A model generated the notes under the pieces. The model ran no database searches and was not told the DNA's origin. It saw only the letters and a list, made by a program, of their open reading frames with translations. DNA of 35,663 nucleotides. Source: Methanobrevibacter ruminantium (lineage in GTDB: Archaea > Methanobacteriota > Methanobacteria > Methanobacteriales > Methanobacteriaceae). Position numbers and translations under genes: made by a program. The stretch is taken from assembly GCA_004553595.1 (NCBI GenBank), contig SFKZ01000016.1, forward strand, positions 1-35,663. The letters are read 5' to 3'. Positions 24,840 through 33,050 of the stretch are shown here, one piece after another; position 1 is the first letter of the stretch; every line of letters begins with the position of its first letter.

Positions 24840-25051
24840 GATAATAATATCTAAGATTTCTCTTTTTTTAAATGATACTTAAAAGTGGGGGTGTCATTTC
24901 AGATTCCTTTATTATAAAAGTATATTAATATTAATAAACATATATTAAGTTAATATAAATTTAACTTATATTCTTAAATTATAAAATAGGCAAATTAGGC
25001 CTTTATAATTAAAATAACCAATTTTTAAATAAAATTTCAAGGAGAATTTAA

Positions 25052-25267
25052 ATGGCAATTGAAAAAGATGCAGAAAAGATCTTAGAGGAATTTTCAAAAA
25101 CCTTAGATAAAGTTCCTGAATTGGAAGGAACCTATTACATTACTGATAACCTTAACTTAAACCGTGAAGATGAATCCGAACAAAACGATTCAACTAAAAT
25201 TGTCAGAAATGCAAGAACTGACAAAGACGGCAATGTAGTTGTGAAAAAGGCAGAATGGACTGGTTAA
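25052..25267 (+). CDS. gatC: GatC-like subunit (Asp-tRNA(Asn)/Glu-tRNA(Gln) amidotransferase)
   Basis: A 71-aa protein MAIEKDAEKILEEFSKTLDK … YYITDNLNLNREDE, ending in a short beta tail VVVKKAEWTG. The size, the helical N-terminus and the position beside asnB and hom match the archaeal GatC-like gene I recall from methanobacterial genomes. GatC stabilises the GatCAB complex that amidates misacylated tRNA. GAGGA is found before the ATG. The similarity to bacterial GatC is weak, so the call rests partly on gene order. Confidence 0.6.
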   Translation: MAIEKDAEKILEEFSKTLDKVPELEGTYYITDNLNLNREDESEQNDSTKIVRNARTDKDGNVVVKKAEWTG

Positions 25268-25311
25268 ACACTTATAATTATTATTGTAAATGACTAGAAG
25301 GGGATTATATT

Positions 25312-25797
25312 ATGAGAATGAATTTAATTCTTGAAATATTGGATATTCCAGGACAATTGGTTTCTATCTTAAATCCAATAGGAGAACTTGGAGCAAATGT
25401 AGTTACAATTGTTCACAAAAGGGAAATCAAGGCAGAAGAGGGTAAAGCTGCTATTCAAATAGCTATCGAAGGTGAAAGAGAAAACTTGCAAGCTGTAATA
25501 GACAGGTTCAAGGAAATGAACATACCTCTCATTGAAGTGGATGACACTGTAAGAAAGGAAAAGTTAAGTGCAATTCTCTATGGCCACATTATTGACAGAG
25601 ACTTAAGAGACACTGTTGATAAGATCAATGCTGTTGATGGCCTTGTCGTTAGTGATTTACAATTGAAATTAGATGGTGAACTTAAATCAACTGCTTTATT
25701 AACTGTTGAACTTGATTTAGGTAAAAGAGAAATCGCATATAATAAAATCATGGAAATAGCTGAGGAGAAGGACTTCTTGGTTATTGATGAGGTATAG
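25312..25797 (+). CDS. ACT-domain protein (161 aa), probable regulator of homoserine dehydrogenase
   Basis: N-terminal ACT fold: NLILEILDIPGQLVSILNPI, a helix, GANVVTIVHKRE, then strand and helix to about residue 75. The C-terminal half (LSAILYGHIIDRDLRDTVDKI … STALLTVELDLGKREIAYNKI) is a second ACT-like repeat. AAGGGGAT precedes the ATG. The hom gene starts 11 nt after its stop, so they are co-translated. ACT domains bind amino acids, and here the likely job is feedback control of Hom by threonine or a related product; the ligand is not known. Confidence 0.82.
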   Translation: MRMNLILEILDIPGQLVSILNPIGELGANVVTIVHKREIKAEEGKAAIQIAIEGERENLQAVIDRFKEMNIPLIEVDDTVRKEKLSAILYGHIIDRDLRDTVDKINAVDGLVVSDLQLKLDGELKSTALLTVELDLGKREIAYNKIMEIAEEKDFLVIDEV

Positions 25798-25808
25798 GGG
25801 GAATTTAA

Positions 25809-26825
25809 ATGGATGAATGTAAGCTTATATTAATGGGTTTTGGAGCTGTAGGCCAAGGTGTAGCTAAGGCTATCTCCTTAAAGAAGGATATGATCAATGA
25901 GAAATACGGAATCACTTTAAAAGTTGTAGCAGCTGCTGACTCATCTACATCTGCAATATGCCAAGATGGATTGGATGAAGAATTACTCCTTAAAACTAAA
26001 GAAGAAACTGGTAAATTAGCAAATTATTCAGATTGCGGCAGTGACAAGTCTGGCATTGAAGTATTGGATGCAGTTGATTATGATGTATTGATTGAAGCAA
26101 CTCCAACAAACATCAAGGATGCTGAACCTGCAAAATCATTGACCTTAAAGGCATTTGCTGATGGAAAGGATGTTGTAACCTCAAATAAAGGACACTTAGC
26201 CTTATTCTATAAGGAATTGATTGAAGCTAAGGAAGCTGCAGGAGTGGACTTCAAGTTTGAAGCATCTGTAGGTGGAGCTATGCCTATCATCAACTTATGT
26301 CAAGAAACCCTTGCAAGCTGTGGAATCAGCTCAATCAAAGGTATCTTAAACGGTACTACCAATTATATCCTTTCAAGAATGACCACTGAAGGAATGAGCT
26401 ATGAAAATACCTTGGCAGAATCACAGCAATTGGGAATCGCTGAAACTGACCCTACACAAGATGTTGAAGGTATTGATGCAGCATGCAAAGTGGTTATTTT
26501 AGCTAATTCCGTTTTAGGAATCGATGCAACCTATGCTGATGTTGAAGTTAGAGGGATATCTGATGTCTCATTGGATGCAATAAACCTTGCTAAAGAGGAA
26601 GGATACTATGTAAAATTGATTGGAGAAGTATCTGAAAAACAATTGAAAGTATCTCCAAGGCTTGTTAAGAAAAACAGTCCATTTGCAATCGATGGAACAT
26701 TGAACTTAGCAAATGTAACTACCGATTTGGCTGATGACATCACTGTAATGGGAAAAGGAGCAGGATCTTTGGAAACCGCTTCTGCAATGCTTACAGATTT
26801 AATTAATATTATTAAGAACAAATAA
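25809..26825 (+). CDS. hom: Homoserine dehydrogenase
   Basis: NAD(P)-dependent reduction of aspartate semialdehyde to homoserine, on the way to threonine and methionine, 338 aa. The Rossmann motif GFGAVGQGVAKA (9-20) and the SNKGHLA, FEASVGGAMP, GILNGTTNYIL and DPTQDVEGIDAACK blocks of the catalytic domain are all present. No C-terminal ACT domain, and a separate ACT gene is immediately upstream: the regulatory domain is split off. GGGG overlapping the previous stop serves as ribosome-binding site. Long T-runs follow. Confidence 0.95.
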   Translation: MDECKLILMGFGAVGQGVAKAISLKKDMINEKYGITLKVVAAADSSTSAICQDGLDEELLLKTKEETGKLANYSDCGSDKSGIEVLDAVDYDVLIEATPTNIKDAEPAKSLTLKAFADGKDVVTSNKGHLALFYKELIEAKEAAGVDFKFEASVGGAMPIINLCQETLASCGISSIKGILNGTTNYILSRMTTEGMSYENTLAESQQLGIAETDPTQDVEGIDAACKVVILANSVLGIDATYADVEVRGISDVSLDAINLAKEEGYYVKLIGEVSEKQLKVSPRLVKKNSPFAIDGTLNLANVTTDLADDITVMGKGAGSLETASAMLTDLINIIKNK

Positions 26826-26992
26826 TTATATTTGTTCTAATTTTACTTTTTTTAAATTTTTTTAAATTTAAAAGTAATTTGATATTACAGATTATTTTAG
26901 ATTATTATAGATTTTATTAGATTTATAGAGTATTAGAAGATTACAGATTATACTTATTTAATAACATTGTTAAAGGAAAAAGGAGTTTTATA

Positions 26993-28204
26993 ATGAAATA
27001 TGTTATTGTTATTGAAGATGGTGCAAGTGATTATCCAATAGAGGAAATTGATGGAAAAACTCCTCTTAAAATAGCTGAAAAACCTGTTTTGGATAAAATA
27101 GCTAAAGAAGGAAGGACTGGATTAATCCAAAATGTGCCTGAAACATTGCCTCCGGGATCTGATGTGGCTAATATGAGCATATTCGGTTACGACCCATTGG
27201 AATATTATACTGGTCGTGGACCACTTGAAGCTGCAAGTATGGGTGTAGAGACAAAAGAAGGGGATGTTGTATTCCGTTGCAATACCATTACAGAGCGTGA
27301 TGGATTGATGGCAAGTTCAAATGCAGGACACATTTCTTCAGAAGAAGCTGCAGAGCTTATGGGAGCATTGAATGAGTACTTTAATGATAAATATCCTGAT
27401 TTCAAAGGAAAATTCTATCCTGGAGTAAGCTACAGACATTTATTCGTATACAATGATAAGGAAAATGCTGAAAAGTTAGCAAAACTCGATATGGTTCCTC
27501 CACATGACTTTGTTGGAGAGACTATTGAAGACAAGATTCAATTTGATTCCTTTGCAGATGAAGTGAAGGCAATCATGTTAGAATCCAAAGAAGCATTAGC
27601 AGACCATCCTGTCAATCAAAAAAGAATTGAAGAAGGCAAGGAACCCTGTAATATGGTTTGGTTCTGGGGTCAAGGAACTATGCCAGATATGCCAAAAATG
27701 GAAGATGTTTACGGCATTAAAGGAGCTGTAATAACTGGTGTAGACTTGATTAAAGGATTAGGGGTCTGTTCTGGCTGCACTAATCTTGATGTTCCAGGAG
27801 CAACTGCATTCTTTGATACTGATTATAATGCAAAAGGGGAATATGCAGTAAATGCACTAAAGGACAATGATATTGTATTTGTTCACATTGAAGCTCCAGA
27901 TGAAGCAGGACATGCTAAAAACCTCGAAGAAAAGGTTAAAGGCATTGAAAGCATTGATAAATATATCCTCGCTCCATTAGTTGAAGCATTGGAAAATGAA
28001 TACAAGGACTTTAAAATTGCAGTATTGCCTGATCACCCAACTCCAATAGATGTGGGTACACACACTAGAGATATGGTGCCTATTGCTATCTATTCATCTA
28101 AAGACGAAGCAGATGATGTATTGGTCTACGATGAAGACAGCGTTAAAGAGGGTGCATTAGGTGAATTGGTAGGCTGTAATTTACTTAAATTATTATTGGA
28201 ATAA
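26993..28204 (+). CDS. apgM: 2,3-bisphosphoglycerate-independent phosphoglycerate mutase, archaeal type (or homoserine-kinase-like paralogue)
   Basis: 403 aa, alkaline-phosphatase superfamily. Metal and catalytic motifs: IEDGASD (D9), PGSDVANMSIFGYDP (Ser56 aligned with the catalytic serine of the family), HIEAPDEAGH, and LPDHPTPIDVGTHT. The family interconverts 3- and 2-phosphoglycerate. A branch of this family in some bacteria has been assigned as homoserine kinase, and the position after hom makes that worth keeping in mind. AAAGGAG precedes ATG 26993. The 167-nt gap from hom has low-complexity AGATTA runs. Confidence 0.88.
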   Translation: MKYVIVIEDGASDYPIEEIDGKTPLKIAEKPVLDKIAKEGRTGLIQNVPETLPPGSDVANMSIFGYDPLEYYTGRGPLEAASMGVETKEGDVVFRCNTITERDGLMASSNAGHISSEEAAELMGALNEYFNDKYPDFKGKFYPGVSYRHLFVYNDKENAEKLAKLDMVPPHDFVGETIEDKIQFDSFADEVKAIMLESKEALADHPVNQKRIEEGKEPCNMVWFWGQGTMPDMPKMEDVYGIKGAVITGVDLIKGLGVCSGCTNLDVPGATAFFDTDYNAKGEYAVNALKDNDIVFVHIEAPDEAGHAKNLEEKVKGIESIDKYILAPLVEALENEYKDFKIAVLPDHPTPIDVGTHTRDMVPIAIYSSKDEADDVLVYDEDSVKEGALGELVGCNLLKLLLE

Positions 28205-28306
28205 TTATATAATTATTCTACTTTCTTTTTTTACTTATTTTTAAGAACTTTTTTTTAATTTATTTTTTAGTTTTTTTTAACTTTTTTTTTAAAAAAATTA
28301 AAAATA

Positions 28307-28315
28307 TTTATATAA
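28307..28315 (+). promoter_or_regulatory. TATA box of the TPR/cold-shock gene
   Basis: TTTATATAA; transcription expected near 28334, about 58 nt before ATG 28392. Confidence 0.5.
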
Positions 28316-28391
28316 AACGGATTTTATAGTATTTTTATATTACAATAAAAATTTTAACTTATAATAAATAATTCATATAAAGGGGAAAACA

Positions 28392-29585
28392 ATGTCTAGT
28401 GTAGAAGTAAATTTAGAAAAAGCAAGAGCTTACAATAAAGTTAAAAAATATGACGAATCCTTAGAGCAGTATGAATTGGCATTGGAAGCGGATGGAGAAT
28501 TAAGCCAAGGAGATAAAGAGAAATATGCTTGGGATTTATATTTTGTAAAAGTTAAGGATAATGAATTTATTGATGAAATCGAGGATTCTGCTAAAAAAAT
28601 AGTTAGTGTTGTTAGTCAAAAGGATTCATCTAAAGCACCTAAACCATGCCCATACACTTTAGCTGTAATCAGATTAATGAAGATTTATACAGAAAATGAA
28701 AGGTACTTGGATGTATTGCGTTGGGCATCTAAATTAGACCCGAAAAAATTAAGCAATCAGCAATTCAAGCCTAATGATGAAGTTACAATGAACTCCAATA
28801 AGGAAAATTACTACCTTCAAACCACTAAGGCATTGCTTGAAATTGATAAATTCGACCAAACAATCAAGTATTGTCAGGATGCATTGGTTACAATTCCTGA
28901 ATTCAACAATAACAATGATGTCTGGTTTAAATTGAGAATAGCTAAATCCTATAAGGAATTAGGAGAGTATGATAATTCCATTGAGTTCTTAAAGGACATC
29001 TATAAAACCAAGAAGGACTGGTATATCTCAAGGGATATGGCTGAAAATTACTTCTTCAAAGAGGAATTTGACGAATCATTGAAATGGGCTGCTAAAGGAA
29101 TATTGGCTCGTGATGGAAAGCTTGAAAACAAAGTGAAACTATTCTCTTTAGTAGGAGACATCTTGGAAATCAAGGGCTTTGAAGATGAGGCAATAATGAA
29201 TAAATACATGTATTATGTTATACGTAATGCTAAGGAATGGCCTATTGATGAGGAATTAAAGGATTTGTTAGGTAATTATGGTCTTGATTTGGAAAACACT
29301 GACTTTAAGTCTTTATTCAAGGAATATGAAAACATGTGGATCAGCATGAAATACTTTGGTCAGGAAAGGCAATATGGTGTCATTGATAAGGTATTTCCTG
29401 ATGGAAAAGCCGGATTCATTAAGGCAAATGGCAAATCCTACTATTTCAAAACCTATGAATTCAAGGATGATAAGGATTACATCTATGAAGGAACTGAAGT
29501 TTCATTCTATTTAGAGGATGCTTACAATAAATCCAAGGATGAAATGGTTAAAAATGCGGTAAACATTTACTGTGAAATGCTTTAA
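28392..29585 (+). CDS. TPR-repeat protein with C-terminal cold-shock-like OB domain (397 aa)
   Basis: Helical TPR-like repeats fill residues 1 to about 320 (EKARAYNKVKKYDESLEQY; IAKSYKELGEYDNSIEFL; AENYFFKEEFDESLKWA). The C-terminal 65 residues look like an OB-fold/cold-shock module: RQYGVIDKVFPDGKAGFIKA, YYFKTYEF, EGTEVSFYLE. This would bind RNA or DNA while the repeats bind a protein. AAAGGGGAAAAC precedes ATG 28392. It is convergent with the next gene across a hairpin terminator. The family name is unknown to me; the two-part reading is from the motif pattern. Confidence 0.72.
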   Translation: MSSVEVNLEKARAYNKVKKYDESLEQYELALEADGELSQGDKEKYAWDLYFVKVKDNEFIDEIEDSAKKIVSVVSQKDSSKAPKPCPYTLAVIRLMKIYTENERYLDVLRWASKLDPKKLSNQQFKPNDEVTMNSNKENYYLQTTKALLEIDKFDQTIKYCQDALVTIPEFNNNNDVWFKLRIAKSYKELGEYDNSIEFLKDIYKTKKDWYISRDMAENYFFKEEFDESLKWAAKGILARDGKLENKVKLFSLVGDILEIKGFEDEAIMNKYMYYVIRNAKEWPIDEELKDLLGNYGLDLENTDFKSLFKEYENMWISMKYFGQERQYGVIDKVFPDGKAGFIKANGKSYYFKTYEFKDDKDYIYEGTEVSFYLEDAYNKSKDEMVKNAVNIYCEML

Positions 29586-29637
29586 AAATAGTAATTTAAA
29601 GTAAATAAATAAAAAATTTAATTAAAAATAGTAAATA

Positions 29638-29663
29638 AGATTGATTAGAAATTTAATCAATCT
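29638..29663. terminator. Bidirectional hairpin between convergent genes
   Basis: AGATTGATTA-GAAATT-TAATCAATCT, a perfect 10-bp stem; T-rich on the plus strand just beyond (TTCTTTTTTT), and A-rich on its left, so it can serve both genes. Confidence 0.65.
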
Positions 29664-29681
29664 TTAAATATTCTTTTTTTC

Positions 29682-30524
29682 TTATATTTTATATTCAATA
29701 TTCAATAATTCCTCTTTTTTCTTTTCAAACTCTTCTTTAGTCAAATAGCCTTTTTCAAAGAGTTCTGCATAGTTCAATAATTCCTCTGCAGGTGAGAATT
29801 CAATATTGAATACAACTTTCTTATGATGGCATCTGCATTTTCCATGCTTATGCTTGTGACATTTGCATTTGTCTTTATCATGCTTGTGGTGGCATTTGCC
29901 TTTGCCATGTCTATGCTTTTTATGATGACATTTAGAATATTTCTCATCGTCATCTTCTTTATCTTTTAATTTATCTCTATTTGCCTTAATGCCAAATACC
30001 TTATTTGAATCCTCATATTCCTTGGATTGGAAGTATTTTTTATTTTGTGCCTTTTTGTTTTCCTCTTTCATATCCTCTTCAATCTCTTTTTGAACACTTT
30101 CCATTTGCTTTTTAAAGCTTTCCCTTAAGGCATCTGTTGGATTCAATTCATTGATGTCAAGATCTTTGGTGTCATCATGGATAAATACCTTCTTATATTC
30201 TCTAAATCCATCATACTCCATTAAATCTTCTTCAGTTATCTTATCTGGATTGTTATCCAATACTTTTAATCCTTCTTCTGTAATATTGTAATACATAAAA
30301 TGATTGGATTCAATCAATTCAGCTTTTTTAAGGTAAGTGTTTGCAGTGCTGATTCTGGAATTTATTACAGGTTCATTATTAGGTAATCTGATCTCCTTAT
30401 CCTCATCTGAAATGTCAATGTAATCTATAACTTCTTCTGTTATTTCCTGAACTTTATATTCATCCTTATCTTTGATTATCTCAAGTAAAGGTAAAACTAA
30501 ATCATAGGTTTCCGGAATTGCCAT
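29682..30524 (-). CDS. Mrr_N-like winged helix, His/Cys-rich metal-binding segment, and SHOCT tail (280 aa)
   Basis: Residues 1 to about 110 align with the N-terminus of the McrB-like protein at 4929 (MAIPETYDLVLPLLEII … NTYLKKAELIES … YYNITEEGLKVL), i.e. an Mrr_N-like winged helix. A charged linker follows. Residues 199-234 contain six Cys and twelve His with almost only Lys, Arg, Gly and Asp between them (CHHKKHRHGKGKCHHKH; CKCHKHKHGKCRCHH), an obvious metal-binding sequence. Residues about 243-273 (FSPAEELLNYAELFEKGYLT) match the SHOCT domain. No nuclease motif is seen. It may be a metal-responsive regulator or metal store. ATG on the minus strand follows AGGAGAAATA. Confidence 0.78.
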   Translation of the reverse strand: MAIPETYDLVLPLLEIIKDKDEYKVQEITEEVIDYIDISDEDKEIRLPNNEPVINSRISTANTYLKKAELIESNHFMYYNITEEGLKVLDNNPDKITEEDLMEYDGFREYKKVFIHDDTKDLDINELNPTDALRESFKKQMESVQKEIEEDMKEENKKAQNKKYFQSKEYEDSNKVFGIKANRDKLKDKEDDDEKYSKCHHKKHRHGKGKCHHKHDKDKCKCHKHKHGKCRCHHKKVVFNIEFSPAEELLNYAELFEKGYLTKEEFEKKKEELLNIEYKI

Positions 30525-30830
30525 ATTATTTCTCCTATTCTTATTTATATAGTAATTTGTTATTTTACTTATTTAATTTTATTATTTTCGATTCATTTTA
30601 TAATTTGCAAAAATTTTATTTTGTAATAATTCTTATTTTCTATTTATTTTTATTTTTTTTATTAAAAAAAGAATAATTTTATAAAATTATTCATTCTAAC
30701 ATTACTTTTTTTAAAAATATTAATTATTGATAAATATTTTTAAATTTAATAATCAATTTTATAATTAAAAAAATAAATATTCTAAAATTTTCTTAGAAAA
30801 AAAATTATTTGTAATATTTTAATCGATATA

Positions 30831-30870
30831 TTTATATATTTTTATTACTAAAATAATATTAGAGATATTA
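30831..30870 (+). promoter_or_regulatory. Promoter and possible auto-operator of the XRE gene
   Basis: TATA box TTTATATAT at 30831-30839 and an inverted repeat TAATAT-TAGAG-ATATTA at 30854-30870, between TATA box and ATG 30881, where an XRE repressor would act on its own gene. The remaining gap 30525-30830 is AT-rich with no other feature recognised. Confidence 0.45.
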
Positions 30871-30880
30871 TAGTGATTCT

Positions 30881-31222
30881 ATGAAAAAGATAGGTAAAAG
30901 ATTACAGGAACTTAGAGAGTCCAAAGGATTATCTCAATCTGATTTAGCAAGTTATTTAGGGATTTCACAGCCTTTATTGTCTCAGATTGAATCTGGTAAT
31001 CGTAATTTGAATTTATCTCTCCTTGATAAGTTATGTTCACTTTATGGATGCAGTGATTCCTACATACTTTGCAAAAGTGATGAATATAATTCAATCAATT
31101 TTTCATTCAGATCTAAAAATGCAGCTAAACAGGATTTGGATTGCATTTCTTCAGTGCATAAGATTATCATGAATATGCGATTCTTAAATGAATTAAACGA
31201 GGGTGATTCTGATGAGAGATAA
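30881..31222 (+). CDS. XRE-family helix-turn-helix regulator (113 aa)
   Basis: Residues 1 to about 60 are a clear Cro/CI-type HTH: KRLQELRESKGLSQSDLASY, then LGISQPLLSQIESGNRNLNL with the recognition helix. The C-terminal 50 residues are helical and may contact the ImmA-like protease. GTGAT lies before the ATG. It overlaps the next gene by 11 nt. XRE repressors next to ImmA/IrrE proteases are usually cleaved or inactivated by them, as in ICEBs1 ImmR/ImmA; the arrangement here is read the same way. Confidence 0.9.
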   Translation: MKKIGKRLQELRESKGLSQSDLASYLGISQPLLSQIESGNRNLNLSLLDKLCSLYGCSDSYILCKSDEYNSINFSFRSKNAAKQDLDCISSVHKIIMNMRFLNELNEGDSDER

Positions 31223-31994
31223 GATCAAATTGAATTCCTTGGCAGTGGAATTAAGAAGAGACTGGGATTTGAATCCTTACAGTCCAATTGATTTGTTCTC
31301 TATAGTTCTATCTAAATTGCCTGATTTAACCATTCTTTTTTATCCAATGTCTGACAATACAAGTGGAATGTGCATTAAGGATATAAATGGTATTGATTTA
31401 AATGAATTAAAGGAAATAAAAGGTTCTTCAGATGAATTATCAAAGGATATGTTTATTTGCATTAATTCCAACATGTCTAAAGGCAGACAAAGATTTACTT
31501 TAGCTCATGAATTATATCATTTGCTATTTGAAGAGGATAAAAGGGATTTGATCATCTGTGAAGCTTCAAATGATGATGATTCAGAAATAGAAGCGAATAT
31601 TTTTGCATCTTACCTAATCATGACTTATGAAGGATTGGAAAGATATGCAAAAACAAACAATCTCACAGACTGGTCTTTAGAAGAGATCATAAGAGCCGAG
31701 CAATATTTCCAAATCAGCCATCATGCAATGCTGTTCAGACTTAGGGAACATGAATTCATAAGTCTTGAAGAATGTAAGGAGCTTAGATCTGTTCAAATTG
31801 GTTATAATGCTAGAATCAATGGATTTAGTGATAGATTATATGTTCCATCTGCTAAATCAGAAAAATATTTCTCATTAGGTAAATATATTAGGTCAGTTGA
31901 AAAGGCATTTAATGATAGTAAGATAAGCCCTGGAAAACGTGATGAATTGTTATTGGATGCTTTTAGAAGTGATCTAACCTATAAATTTTTCTAA
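31212..31994 (+). CDS. ImmA/IrrE-family zinc metallopeptidase (260 aa)
   Basis: The zinc site is TLAHELYHLLFEE, HELYH at residues 99-103, with EIEANIFASYLIM downstream giving the third ligand (the glutamate-containing helix) as usual for this family. ATG 31212 is chosen over GTG 31203, because GGTGAT lies 4 nt before it. The start overlaps the XRE gene, so they are co-translated and probably act as protease and substrate. A hairpin terminator follows at 32005. The C-terminal 60 residues (IRSVEKAFNDSKISPGKRDE) are unrecognised. Confidence 0.9.
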   Translation: MRDKIKLNSLAVELRRDWDLNPYSPIDLFSIVLSKLPDLTILFYPMSDNTSGMCIKDINGIDLNELKEIKGSSDELSKDMFICINSNMSKGRQRFTLAHELYHLLFEEDKRDLIICEASNDDDSEIEANIFASYLIMTYEGLERYAKTNNLTDWSLEEIIRAEQYFQISHHAMLFRLREHEFISLEECKELRSVQIGYNARINGFSDRLYVPSAKSEKYFSLGKYIRSVEKAFNDSKISPGKRDELLLDAFRSDLTYKFF

Positions 31995-32004
31995 TAGGGG
32001 GTGT

Positions 32005-32030
32005 AATTCTTTAATTTTTAAAGAATTTTT
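32005..32030 (+). terminator. Hairpin terminator after the ImmA/IrrE gene
   Basis: AATTCTTTAA-TTT-TTAAAGAATT followed by T; 10-bp stem. It separates the PIN-like gene from the XRE-ImmA pair, at least partly. Confidence 0.55.
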
Positions 32031-32040
32031 GTAATATGCA

Positions 32041-32091
32041 AAGGTTTAGTTTTTATTTAAAATCAATGATTTTAAAATGTGAAGGTTTAGT
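32041..32091 (+). repeat. Direct repeats before the PIN-like gene
   Basis: AAGGTTTAGT occurs at 32041-32050 and 32082-32091, 41 bp apart (about four helical turns), each preceded by a similar A/T/G run. A candidate binding site for a regulator such as the upstream XRE protein; no more than that can be said. Confidence 0.4.
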
Positions 32092-32146
32092 AAAGGGATT
32101 TTGTAGTTTTTTTTAAAAACTAATAATATATGTAAAGAGGGGGAAT

Positions 32147-32605
32147 ATGAAAACAATTTATGATATAGACTGCTTGTTATACTTTTTAAAGATAAAAAGA
32201 ACAGATTTGTTGGAGGAATTATTCAATCATATTGTCATTTCCAATAAGGTCTTTAATTCTTTAAATAATCCAAGCATTCCTGATTTTATAAAAGACAAGC
32301 TAAATGATCTTGTGGATAAGGAATTCGTAAAAGTCGAGGAAATTTCATATAACACAAAGACTTTTGATATATACTATGAAATTAAAAATGACCATAAAAA
32401 TCAGGTTTTAGGGGATGGAGAAGCTTCTTCCATTGCGATAGCGATTAAAAACAAGGGAGTTGTAGTTTATAACAATCCCAATGCAATAAAGGATTATTTG
32501 GAAAAATATGATTTGAAATGCATTACCTCAGAAGACATTTTCAATGATTTATTCAAAAAGGGAATCATATCTAAAGAGGAGCTTAATAACTTTTTAGAGA
32601 GATAA
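32147..32605 (+). CDS. PIN-like domain protein (152 aa), DUF3368-type
   Basis: PIN-domain pattern: an early acidic strand (YDIDCLL, D6 and D8), LVDK-VKVEEI segment, then VLGDGEASSIAIAIKNKG (GDGEA at 89-93), typical of DUF3368 PIN proteins. The usual third acidic position, 'TDD' or similar, reads NNPN (N109, N110) here, followed by TSEDIF. The early acids and E92 are kept, so activity is possible but unproven. GAGGGGG precedes ATG 32147. It lies behind the XRE-ImmA pair and is followed by tandem terminators. PIN RNases act as toxins; in this position a triad is a plausible toxin-regulator unit. Confidence 0.75.
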   Translation: MKTIYDIDCLLYFLKIKRTDLLEELFNHIVISNKVFNSLNNPSIPDFIKDKLNDLVDKEFVKVEEISYNTKTFDIYYEIKNDHKNQVLGDGEASSIAIAIKNKGVVVYNNPNAIKDYLEKYDLKCITSEDIFNDLFKKGIISKEELNNFLER

Positions 32606-32624
32606 GAATTCCTCAACTATTTTT

Positions 32625-32877
32625 TATCTTTTTATCTTTTTTAAATTAATTTTTATGATTTTTTTATAGATTAATAAATCTATTATCTTTTTATCTTTTT
32701 TAAATTAATTTTTATGATTTTTAATTTTTATGATTTTTTTATAGATTAATAAATCTATTATCTTTTTATCTTTTTTAAATTAATTTTTATGATTTTTTTT
32801 ATAGATTAATAAATCTATTATCTTTTTATCTTTTTTAAATTAATTTTTATGATTTTTTTATAGATTAATAAATCTAT
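32625..32877 (+). repeat. Four tandem terminator-like repeats
   Basis: Units at 32625-32683, 32684-32758, 32759-32818 and 32819-32877 (59, 75, 60, 59 nt). Each contains a hairpin ATAGATT-AATA-AATCTAT and T-runs (TATCTTTTTATCTTTTTT), so each works as a hairpin plus oligo-T. Unit 2 is longer by an internal duplication of TTAATTTTTATGATTTT. Together they make a strong transcription barrier after the PIN-like gene. The gap to 33051 also holds the next promoter. Confidence 0.85.
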
Positions 32878-32922
32878 CAAAATCTTTTTTTATTATTTAT
32901 TTTTTCTAATTTTAGTTAATAA

Positions 32923-32931
32923 TTTATATAA
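32923..32931 (+). promoter_or_regulatory. TATA box of the zinc-ribbon membrane protein gene
   Basis: TTTATATAA; transcription expected near 32950, giving a leader of about 100 nt before ATG 33051. Confidence 0.5.
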
Positions 32932-33050
32932 ATATTTAAATAGTAATTACTAATATAATAGTGATGAATATTTTTTATAATGCTAAATGACATAAGTTAT
33001 TATTGCATTATATTCATACAATCATTTTTAACCTATTCGGGGGTGAAAAT

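Noticed and set aside
24865..24957. Small frame in the gap before gatC
   Set aside because: Only about 18 codons, no ribosome-binding site.
26880..26955. AGATTA-rich run between hom and apgM as a regulatory repeat
   Set aside because: Low-complexity AT sequence; the repeated ATTACAGATTA is short and irregular.
33003..33050. Longer start (TTG 33003) for the zinc-ribbon membrane protein
   Set aside because: GGGGGTGA directly precedes ATG 33051 and the extension encodes no ribbon residues.
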